A DNA stretch of 5,017 bases from Clostridiales bacterium (GTDB taxonomy: Bacteria > Bacillota > Clostridia > Oscillospirales > CAG-272), in the NCBI GenBank assembly GCA_012511425.1, contig JAAZGC010000097.1:1-5017 (forward strand), read 5' to 3'. Positions 1 through 5,017 of the stretch are shown in pieces. Under the pieces are notes generated by a model that ran no database searches, was not told where the DNA came from, and worked only from the letters and a program-made list of their open reading frames with translations. The position numbers and the translations under genes were made by a program. The number at the start of each line of letters is the position of its first letter. The stretch's first letter is position 1.

Positions 1-545
1 ATATAATAGTCGTCCACACCGGCTCGGCGGCAAAGCTCACCCGCAAAGAAGCGATGGATCTCGCCCGGGACACCCTAACGACAGCTCTCGATGAAATCCC
101 CGACAACGGCGTAATAATTGGGCTTGAAACGATGGGCAAGCAGAATCAGCTCGGCACTCTTGACGAAGTCATAGAGCTGTGCAAACTTTCTTCCCGTCTC
201 GCCCCGGTAGTTGATTTCGGTCATATCAATGCATACAATGTCGGCAACTACTTCAACACCGAAGACGATTACAAGCGGATTTTCGATAAAATTTCCTCCG
301 AACTCGGCGCCGATGCGGCGAAGAATCTGCATTGTCACTTTTCAAAGATAGAATATACGAATAAAGGCGAAAAAAAGCATCTCACCTTCGCCGACACCGT
401 CTTCGGCCCTCCATACAAGCCGCTTGCGCGGGTCATAGCCGACGAGAAACTGACTCCCTGCATAATCTGCGAATCGGACGGCACACAGGCGGAAGATGCG
501 CTTGCTTTCAAAAACATATATAATGAATACATAAAGGGGGACTGA
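1..545 (+). CDS. Endonuclease IV-like sugar phosphate isomerase/AP endonuclease family TIM-barrel protein, 5' partial
   Basis: The reading frame is open from base 3, so the gene starts upstream of the window; the ATG at 54 is an internal methionine. About 180 residues are visible against roughly 280 in E. coli Nfo. Seen: HTGS (His codon 15-17) matches the region of Nfo His109; LET (Glu 126-128) matches Glu145; DFGH (Asp 213-215, His 222-224) matches Asp179/His182; HCHFSK (His 330-332) matches His216; KKH (His 378-380) matches His231; CESDG (Glu 471-473) matches Glu261. These are ligands of the family's metal cluster, which cleaves DNA at abasic sites in true Nfo. The Asp of the DxH motif reads Lys here, so the substrate may not be DNA; other members of this fold are sugar isomerases or are uncharacterised. 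The fold is confident, the exact reaction is not. It ends one base before the peptidase start, which implies an operon. Confidence 0.8.
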   Translation, partial: IIVVHTGSAAKLTRKEAMDLARDTLTTALDEIPDNGVIIGLETMGKQNQLGTLDEVIELCKLSSRLAPVVDFGHINAYNVGNYFNTEDDYKRIFDKISSELGADAAKNLHCHFSKIEYTNKGEKKHLTFADTVFGPPYKPLARVIADEKLTPCIICESDGTQAEDALAFKNIYNEYIKGD

Positions 546-546
546 C

Positions 547-1620
547 ATGGACAAGGTGAAAAAGGTACAGTCGGCGCTCGGAGAAAACGCAGCGGCGTTC
601 GACTGTATCCTGGTCAGCAGTCAGGTGAATCAGCGCTATATCACCGGTTTTGATTTTGAGGACGGCTATGTCGTCATCGGGCGCGATTTCTGCGTGCTGC
701 TGACCGATTCAAGATATATAGAAGCGGCGAAACTGAGCGCCGCCCCCGGGGTTGACGTCAGATGCATGAGCGGCAGCTTCGCGGCAATGCTCGACGGCAT
801 AATGTCGGATCACGGCGTAAAAACCGTCGGATATGAAGAAACCCGCATCTCCTGCGCTTCAAAGGACCGGCTCGGCAGCCAGCTTTCCGGACGAGAACTT
901 GTGCCGACGGACAGGCTTATCGAAAAATGCCGCTGCATTAAAACGGCGGATGAAATCGAACGGATCATAAAGGCTCAGCGGATAGCCGAAGCCGCTTTTG
1001 ACCATATCCTCGGGTTTATCAATCCCGACCGCACCGAAAAAGAGGTGGCTCTTGAGCTGGAATTTTATATGCGCCGCCACGGCGCGGAAAAGGCGAGCTT
1101 CAGCGTCATAGCGGTATCCGGCACCGCATCCTCCCGCCCGCACGGCGTCCCGCGCGATATAAAGCTTGAAAAAGGCTTTCTGACGATGGATTTCGGTGCG
1201 ACATATGAAGGCTATATGTCCGACATGACCCGAACCGTCTGCATCGGCCGCGCCGACGACGAGATGAAGAAGATTTACAATACCGTCCTTAGCGCCCAGC
1301 TTGCGGCGCTCGATGAGATAAAGGCGGGCGCCGATAACGGTCATGTCGATGAAACTGCCCGCAGCATCATCCGCGACGCCGGTTACGGAGAATATTTCGG
1401 TCACGGCCTAGGCCACGGCGTCGGAATGGAAATTCACGAAGCCCCGAGCCTTTCCTCCGGAGCCAAGGGAGAGACGCTTAAATCAGGTCAGGTAGTGACC
1501 TGCGAGCCGGGAATATACATCGAAGGCCGCTTCGGTGTCCGGATAGAGGACATGGGAGCAGTCGAAGACGGCGGATTCAACAACTTTACGAAGGCTCCGA
1601 AAGAGCTGATCGAGCTTTGA
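547..1620 (+). CDS. M24 family aminopeptidase (Xaa-Pro aminopeptidase-like)
   Basis: Cytosolic metallopeptidase of the pita-bread fold, expected to remove an N-terminal residue that precedes proline and so help recycle peptides. It is 357 residues long, the usual size for short bacterial members, and looks complete. Residues 1-130 form the creatinase N-terminal domain; 135-357 form the catalytic domain. All five ligands of the dimetal site are visible: Asp215 (MDFGA), Asp226 (SDMTRT), His290 (HGLGH), Glu320 (CEPG) and Glu334 (RIEDM). Active-site histidines His199 (RPHG) and His297 (IHE) are also present. There is no signal peptide. The start is supported by a strong Shine-Dalgarno run (AAAGGGGG, 533-540) six bases before the ATG; this run lies in the last codons of the upstream gene, so translation is probably coupled. 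Prolidase (dipeptidase) activity cannot be excluded from sequence. Confidence 0.93.
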   Translation: MDKVKKVQSALGENAAAFDCILVSSQVNQRYITGFDFEDGYVVIGRDFCVLLTDSRYIEAAKLSAAPGVDVRCMSGSFAAMLDGIMSDHGVKTVGYEETRISCASKDRLGSQLSGRELVPTDRLIEKCRCIKTADEIERIIKAQRIAEAAFDHILGFINPDRTEKEVALELEFYMRRHGAEKASFSVIAVSGTASSRPHGVPRDIKLEKGFLTMDFGATYEGYMSDMTRTVCIGRADDEMKKIYNTVLSAQLAALDEIKAGADNGHVDETARSIIRDAGYGEYFGHGLGHGVGMEIHEAPSLSSGAKGETLKSGQVVTCEPGIYIEGRFGVRIEDMGAVEDGGFNNFTKAPKELIEL

Positions 1621-1638
1621 AAGCTTATACGACAATAA

Positions 1639-2319
1639 ATGGAAAGATACGAATTAAAGAGATTTATCACTTTTGAGCAGTACCTGATACTGCGTTCAAG
1701 GGTAAAGGCGCTGATGAAAACAGACCCTTACTCAAGACCGTCGGGCGACTATATTGTCTCAAACCTCTATTTCGACGACATTCATGACAGCGCATACAAC
1801 GAAAAGCTTGACGGCGTCCGAATGCGGAACAAATACAGGATACGCAGCTACAACGGCGACGACAGCTATATAGTCCTCGAGTGCAAAGCGAAGCAGGGAG
1901 ACAGGATAAACAAGCGCCAGCATCGCATAACGGTTGAAACATTAAATCGTCTGTACGAAGGCGACATAACCTGCTTTGACGAATATGACAGCGATCTTTG
2001 CCGGGAAGTTTCGGCAAAAATGCGATCCTGCGGTCTTGCTCCGAAGGTAGGGGTAATCTATCGGCGGGAAGCATACACATATCCGATATGCGAAACCAGG
2101 GTTACTTTTGACATGGATCTCCATGCCGCAAGCGATCTTAAAATGTTCGGCGGCTCTGCCGGCGTGCCGGTGTTTTCACAGCAGCGCGGCATAATGGAAA
2201 TAAAATACAACGATTTTATTCCGCAGCATATAGTTTCGGTAATAAAATCCGACGCGCCCAAGATGGCGCTGTCAAAATACTGTCTCTGCCGCGAGCGGCT
2301 GAACGGCGGGATCGAGTAA
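1639..2319 (+). CDS. VTC (polyphosphate polymerase) domain-containing protein
   Basis: 226 residues, essentially one VTC domain, the tunnel-shaped fold that in yeast Vtc4 makes polyphosphate from ATP. Seen, in order: YELKRFI at 4-10; LYFDD at 43-47; the basic KYRIRSY at 65-71 with Arg67 and Arg69; LECKAK at 80-85; Lys92; YRRE at 141-144; TFD at 156-158; MEIKY at 186-190; SKY at 212-214. The pattern of alternating Lys/Arg and acidic residues matches the charged tunnel of the family, where basic residues hold phosphates and an acidic residue binds metal. There is no membrane segment or SPX domain. The start is fixed by the first family motif beginning at residue 4. No good Shine-Dalgarno site is visible, so it may depend on coupling to the peptidase gene 18 bases upstream. 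Polyphosphate synthesis is inferred from the fold; bacterial members are little studied and could act on other triphosphates. Confidence 0.85.
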   Translation: MERYELKRFITFEQYLILRSRVKALMKTDPYSRPSGDYIVSNLYFDDIHDSAYNEKLDGVRMRNKYRIRSYNGDDSYIVLECKAKQGDRINKRQHRITVETLNRLYEGDITCFDEYDSDLCREVSAKMRSCGLAPKVGVIYRREAYTYPICETRVTFDMDLHAASDLKMFGGSAGVPVFSQQRGIMEIKYNDFIPQHIVSVIKSDAPKMALSKYCLCRERLNGGIE

Positions 2320-2357
2320 GCAATTTTAATAAAATACAACTTCGAAAGGTTCCAAAC

Positions 2358-3029
2358 ATGAAACAACTTATTGACGCCTTCAGAGAAAGTGTTCAGCAGT
2401 CAGGCATCCAGCTGACTCTGTCACCGCAGTTCATTCTCCTCTGCCTTTTGACCGCCCTCGTCTGCACGGCTATCATAGCCGCAGTCTACCGCTTCTTTTA
2501 CAGAGGCGCATGCTACAGTGCGAACTTCAACATTCTTTTGGTTATGAGCGGCATAGTCACCACTTTTGCGATGATGACGCTCTCCGCCAACCTCGTTCTC
2601 AGCCTCGGCATGGTCGGCGCGCTGTCCATCGTCCGTTTTCGTTCGGCGCTCAAAGATCCGCTTGACGTCGGTTTCCTCTTCTGGTCGATAACCGTCGGAA
2701 TCGCCTGCGGCGCAGGTCTGTTCACCTATTCGATACTCTGCACCCTCTTTATCGCTGTTCTGTATATCGTGATGACGCTCATCAAGTCCGGCGTCCACAG
2801 CTACCTTCTCGTTATAAATTACGACACCTCCGCGGAAGCGGCAGTAGCGGCCGCCGTAAAAGAGATCGGCTGCAGGACAAAAACAAAATCCTTTACCAGA
2901 ACCAAGGAAAGCTCGGAGCTCACCGTTCAGCTCATTATGGGCAAGGAAAACACAACTATCGCCGATTCGATAGAAAAGGTCAGCGGCGTCAATTCAACCA
3001 TGCTCGTCGAATACACCGGAGATGTCTGA
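2358..3029 (+). CDS. DUF4956 domain-containing membrane protein
   Basis: 223 residues. Hydrophobic segments lie at about 23-46, 56-75, 76-92, 106-123 and 124-142, so it is a multi-pass inner-membrane protein. The strongly conserved stretch of the family is present: SLGMVGALSIVRFRSA at 82-97, then KDPLDVGFLFW at 99-109. Residues 148-223 are soluble and alternate strands and helices (LLVINY, then an Ala-rich helix, then ELTVQLIM), resembling a small ferredoxin-like or ACT-like domain; this fold is my inference. The family is regularly found beside VTC-domain genes, as here, which suggests a joint function at the membrane, for example anchoring the VTC protein or moving its product. That role is not proven. 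The ATG is preceded by GAAAGG (2344-2349) at eight bases. The gene lies 38 bases after the VTC gene and is the last of the operon seen in this window. Confidence 0.85.
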   Translation: MKQLIDAFRESVQQSGIQLTLSPQFILLCLLTALVCTAIIAAVYRFFYRGACYSANFNILLVMSGIVTTFAMMTLSANLVLSLGMVGALSIVRFRSALKDPLDVGFLFWSITVGIACGAGLFTYSILCTLFIAVLYIVMTLIKSGVHSYLLVINYDTSAEAAVAAAVKEIGCRTKTKSFTRTKESSELTVQLIMGKENTTIADSIEKVSGVNSTMLVEYTGDV

Positions 3030-3099
3030 TACTTATAATAAAACAAAAAGGCGCCCCGAAAAAGCCGACCACCCATACAGAAGTATTTAATATGTAACC
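3030..3099. other. Short intergenic stretch at the boundary between operon and mobile DNA
   Basis: No gene. It is AT-rich apart from AAAAAGGCGCCCC (3045-3057), followed by GAAAAAGCC. GGC (3050-3052) could pair with GCC (3063-3065), but only three base pairs form. The sequence looks more like the left arm of a larger GC-rich terminator whose right arm (GGGGCGCC plus T-run) is absent. The boundary of the foreign DNA is probably here, but no duplicated target or att core can be identified from one side only. Confidence 0.4.
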
Positions 3100-3138
3100 G
3101 AAAGGTTGTGTAGGAAAGCCTACGCAGCCTTTCTTTTT
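3100..3138 (+). terminator. Rho-independent terminator facing the VTC/DUF4956 operon
   Basis: Left arm GAAAGGTTGTGTAGG (3100-3114), tetraloop AAAG (3115-3118) and right arm CCTACGCAGCCTTTC (3119-3133) pair over 15 positions, with two G-T wobbles and no mismatch. The right arm is followed directly by TTTTT (3134-3138). On the + strand this is a textbook terminator placed 71 bases after the DUF4956 stop. On the - strand no T-run follows the stem, so it would end the convergent recombinase transcript poorly. The right arm contains the last codons and TAG stop (3120-3122) of that recombinase gene. Confidence 0.8.
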
Positions 3139-4574
3139 CTGTCGTAAACCATACTGTCAGCGACAGCAGTTGCAGCTGCGACATTGAAGCGGAAGCAAAT
3201 GTCAATCTGCTGTGTTCTGTGTCCGCTGGACTTGTCGGGTGCATATACGACAATCTTTTCAATAAATTCGTGCATAATTTCGGGAGTGAGCTTCGGAATT
3301 TCAGAATACTTACGCACTATTCCGATAAACTGAGCCGTGTCAGCGTTTTTCTGCTCCCTCGCTTCAATAAACTGAGATAATTCGGGGATAATCTGTCGAA
3401 GCTCCTTTTGTTCAGTTTCGTAATTCTTCGACATCATTTCAAAACGCTCATCGGAAAGCTTGCCAGATACATTATCCTCATAAAGTCTTGTAAACAGCTT
3501 GTCCAGTACGGCAACTCGCTTTTCCGACTGAGTAAGCCTTTTCTTTGCGGCTTTCAATTCTGCGGACTGCTGTTTTTGAGAACATTCATAGGCAGACTGT
3601 AAGAAATCTGCTTCATTCTCCCTGACGAAAGTTGTCATCTTCCTCAGTTCTGATAATACGATTTCTTCCAATACAACAGTACGGATAAAATGTGCAGAGC
3701 AATCGTCTTTGTCCGCTGAATAAGTTGAGCACTTCAAATGCTCTTGGTCAGCGTTAAGACTTTTGGAACGACAGAGATACATTTTCTTGCCGCAGTCAGC
3801 GCAGTAAACCATTCCCGAAAAAGGATTGACTTCTTCCTGATGCTGAAGCTTTCTCTTGTTTTTGCGAAGCTCCTGAACCAAATCAAAATCTTCTTTAGAA
3901 ATAATCGCTTCGTGTGTATTTTCAAAAATTGCCCAATCCTCTTTAGGATTTTCAATCTTTTTCTTACACTTATAGGATTTCTTTCTGGTCCTGAAATTTA
4001 CTGTATGCCCAACATATTCAAGCTTTTCGAGTAAATCCGCTATCGTTCTCTGTGCCCAGCGATACGGTTTGGCACAAGTAATGTTTCCCGATTTTGTCAG
4101 TTCTGTGTAGGCAGTAGGCGTAAGAACTTTATCCTCAGTCAGTATTCTTGCAATCTGAGTCGGGCCGTATCCGTCAATGCAAAGCTGAAAAATTCTGCGG
4201 ACAACCTCTGCGGCTTCCTCGTCAATCTCCCATACATTCTTGTCTGCTTCAGATTTTTTGTAGCCGTAAGGCGGAATTGTGGTGAGTGGCTTTCCCGACT
4301 GTCCTTTCGCCTTGAAAACTGCCTTAATCTTCTTTGAGCAGTCACGGGCGTACCAGTCGTTAAAGACGTTCTTGAAAACCATCATTTCATTTTCGCTACG
4401 CAGAGTATCAATGTTGTCGTTGATAGCAATATACCGAACATCGTAGTCGGGAAGCACCATTTCAATATACTGACCTGTCATCAGATAATCTCTGCCGAAA
4501 CGTGACAAGTCTTCTTGTGTCAAGTAGGGACTAAAAAAATATTGAGAATTTACAAGCCGTTCATAGGTGGACAA
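3120..4574 (-). CDS. Large serine recombinase, N-terminally truncated (probable pseudogene)
   Basis: A site-specific recombinase of the TnpX-like clostridial type, a group that integrates and excises elements. The 484-residue frame resembles family members only from about residue 22 (DLSRFGRDYL), the middle of the catalytic domain. The upstream 70-80 residues, with the Tyr-x-Arg-x-Ser nucleophile motif, are missing, and residues 1-21 match nothing I recognise. The rest is intact: end of the catalytic domain to about 75, recombinase DNA-binding domain about 95-240 (PPYGYKK at 101-107), zinc ribbon with Cys258, Cys261, Cys282 and Cys292, charged coiled-coil region about 320-410, and a DUF4368-like end (LTPEIMHEFIEKIVV, 429-443). 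The only plausible start is TTG at 4574, without a ribosome binding site and inside a hairpin loop. Any product could bind DNA but not cut it. It is AT-richer than its neighbours. Confidence 0.85.
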   Translation of the reverse strand: MSTYERLVNSQYFFSPYLTQEDLSRFGRDYLMTGQYIEMVLPDYDVRYIAINDNIDTLRSENEMMVFKNVFNDWYARDCSKKIKAVFKAKGQSGKPLTTIPPYGYKKSEADKNVWEIDEEAAEVVRRIFQLCIDGYGPTQIARILTEDKVLTPTAYTELTKSGNITCAKPYRWAQRTIADLLEKLEYVGHTVNFRTRKKSYKCKKKIENPKEDWAIFENTHEAIISKEDFDLVQELRKNKRKLQHQEEVNPFSGMVYCADCGKKMYLCRSKSLNADQEHLKCSTYSADKDDCSAHFIRTVVLEEIVLSELRKMTTFVRENEADFLQSAYECSQKQQSAELKAAKKRLTQSEKRVAVLDKLFTRLYEDNVSGKLSDERFEMMSKNYETEQKELRQIIPELSQFIEAREQKNADTAQFIGIVRKYSEIPKLTPEIMHEFIEKIVVYAPDKSSGHRTQQIDICFRFNVAAATAVADSMVYDRKRKAA

Positions 4575-4592
4575 CCACCCGTGAACGGCTTG
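4553..4592. terminator. Hairpin between the two recombinase genes, possible terminator
   Basis: CAAGCCGTTCA (4553-4563) pairs perfectly with TGAACGGCTTG (4582-4592). After a 2x2 internal loop (TA against CG), GGTGG (4566-4570) pairs with CCACC (4575-4579) around the loop ACAA. It lies nine bases past the stop of the small recombinase, as expected for its terminator. On the - strand, however, the T-run (seven T) only begins about 15 bases after the stem. On the + strand CGTTTTCT follows directly, but no + strand gene precedes it. The structure is certain; its role as a terminator is moderate. Confidence 0.6.
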
Positions 4593-4600
4593 CGTTTTCT

Positions 4601-4996
4601 CTATGCTCTTTTGCCGTTCTTTGTGCGACGCTTCTTATACGCCGTCTCAAACGCCTCCATCATTGGAGTGACCGGTAGCTCGTTGTCAGGCTTGGACAGA
4701 TACTCGAACCGGATGCCATTCTCTCTGAACTTTCGCTCAAACCTCATGAAAGAGGAAGTGTCCCGGCTGATCCGCGAGGTGTCGCGGGTGAGGATCGTGC
4801 CGATGCCCTGACGCTTGGCTTCATTCAGAAGGAAGTCCATGATGCCTTCTGTATGGACGCCGGAGATGCCGTCTGCCGCCACCGCAGCAGCAACTTCATA
4901 ACCCTTGTCCTTTGCATAGCGTTCCAGCTCTTCCCGCTGGTTTGTTGCCGCAAGCTGATCTGCACAGGCAACACGGATATAAAGAAATACTTTCAT
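4601..4996 (-). CDS. Small serine recombinase, resolvase catalytic domain only
   Basis: 131 residues matching the N-terminal catalytic domain of resolvases and invertases and nothing more. Seen: YIRVACADQ at 6-14, aligning with the usual YxRVSTxxQ; NQREELERYAKDKGY at 19-33; DGISG at 42-46; TRDTSRISRD at 70-79 with the conserved Arg75 and Arg78; then FERKFRENGIRFEYLS at 86-101. The long dimer helix and the helix-turn-helix of classical resolvases are absent; the C-terminus is a basic tail (KKRRTKNGKR). The nucleophilic serine position is Ala10, with Cys11 beside it, so strand cleavage is doubtful. Arg8, which is also catalytic in the family, is present. The start is well supported by a Shine-Dalgarno site seven bases upstream. 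It could be an accessory or regulatory subunit of another recombinase, or a decaying gene. Composition is richer in G+C than the large recombinase downstream. Confidence 0.78.
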   Translation of the reverse strand: MKVFLYIRVACADQLAATNQREELERYAKDKGYEVAAAVAADGISGVHTEGIMDFLLNEAKRQGIGTILTRDTSRISRDTSSFMRFERKFRENGIRFEYLSKPDNELPVTPMMEAFETAYKKRRTKNGKRA

Positions 4997-5003
4997 TTGG
5001 CTT

Positions 5004-5009
5004 CTCCTT
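5004..5009 (-). promoter_or_regulatory. Ribosome binding site of the small recombinase
   Basis: AAGGAG on the - strand, within GAAGGAGAAG, lies seven bases before the ATG at 4996. It fixes the start of the 131-residue protein and shows that this gene kept a proper translation signal, in contrast to the truncated recombinase downstream. Confidence 0.75.
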
Positions 5010-5017
5010 CTGATGTA

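Larger units (their letters stand above)
3120..5017. mobile_element. Remnant of an integrated mobile element carrying serine recombinase genes
   Basis: Two serine recombinase genes, both on the - strand, adjoin a chromosomal operon. The large recombinase lacks its catalytic N-terminus, so this part of the element is probably no longer self-mobile. Composition is mixed: by eye, 18 of 60 bases are G+C at 3901-3960, 36 of 60 at 4861-4920 and 41 of 60 at 1081-1140 in the host operon. The left end is probably between 3030 and 3120; the right end is outside the window. No cargo, relaxase or conjugation gene is visible, so the element type cannot be named. Confidence 0.5.

Noticed and set aside
859..1404. 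Long - strand open frame of 181 codons opposite the M24 peptidase gene
   Set aside because: It lies wholly within a well-supported gene in a GC-rich region, shows no recognisable domain, and is best explained as a shadow frame.
2199..2340. Exact 13-base direct repeat AATAAAATACAAC at 2199-2211 and 2328-2340, inside and just after the VTC gene
   Set aside because: It is AT-rich and low in complexity, one copy encodes the conserved MEIKY motif region, and there is no third copy or flanking structure, so chance is the likelier explanation.
4480..4525. TTGACA on the - strand near 4523, like a -35 box for the truncated recombinase
   Set aside because: No TATAAT-like hexamer lies at 16-18 bases; the nearest candidate (GATTAT) is about 24 bases away and within coding sequence.
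4515..4811. 98-codon + strand open frame across the hairpin and the small recombinase gene
   Set aside because: It mirrors the - strand recombinase sequence and has no recognisable domain of its own.
3120..4996. The two recombinase frames as one gene split by a frameshift
   Set aside because: The small protein already contains the SRxxRD part of the catalytic domain (70-79), and the large one contains its own copy (SRFGRD at 24-29), so the pieces overlap in content rather than complement each other.

Overview
The window looks like a chromosomal segment from a Clostridia-type Firmicute, probably a gut anaerobe. The reasons are the gene families present, the purine-rich Shine-Dalgarno sites, and the presence of large and small serine recombinases of the kind common in clostridial mobile elements. 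Placement below class level is not possible from the sequence alone.

Left part (1-3029, + strand, visibly GC-rich): four genes in one direction with gaps of 1, 18 and 38 bases, almost certainly one transcription unit that begins upstream of the window. They are (i) the C-terminal two thirds of an endonuclease IV-like TIM-barrel metal enzyme, (ii) a complete M24 (Xaa-Pro aminopeptidase-like) metallopeptidase, (iii) a VTC-domain protein resembling the catalytic tunnel of yeast polyphosphate polymerase, and (iv) a DUF4956 membrane protein. The VTC + DUF4956 pair is a recurrent bacterial neighbourhood whose function is not settled. The first two genes look like housekeeping functions that share the transcript.

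Centre (3030-3140): a 90-base non-coding stretch separates the operon from a convergent gene. It holds what may be one arm of a GC-rich terminator. It ends in a strong 15-bp hairpin with a T-run that faces the operon and overlaps the 3' end of the convergent gene.

Right part (3120-5017, - strand): debris of mobile DNA. A large serine recombinase keeps its recombinase domain, zinc ribbon, coiled coil and C-terminal DUF4368-like region but lacks the N-terminal part with the nucleophilic serine. Immediately upstream of it, on the same strand, is a 131-residue protein consisting only of a resolvase catalytic domain, in which the usual serine position reads Ala-Cys. A 39-40 base hairpin lies between them, and the only start available to the large recombinase falls in that hairpin's loop. 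The two recombinases differ clearly in base composition, so the region looks like a mosaic from more than one element.

No tRNA, rRNA, CRISPR array, riboswitch or clear promoter was seen. I did not find a convincing new defence or mobile system. The most interesting points are the poorly understood VTC/DUF4956 pair and the serine-less recombinase pair.
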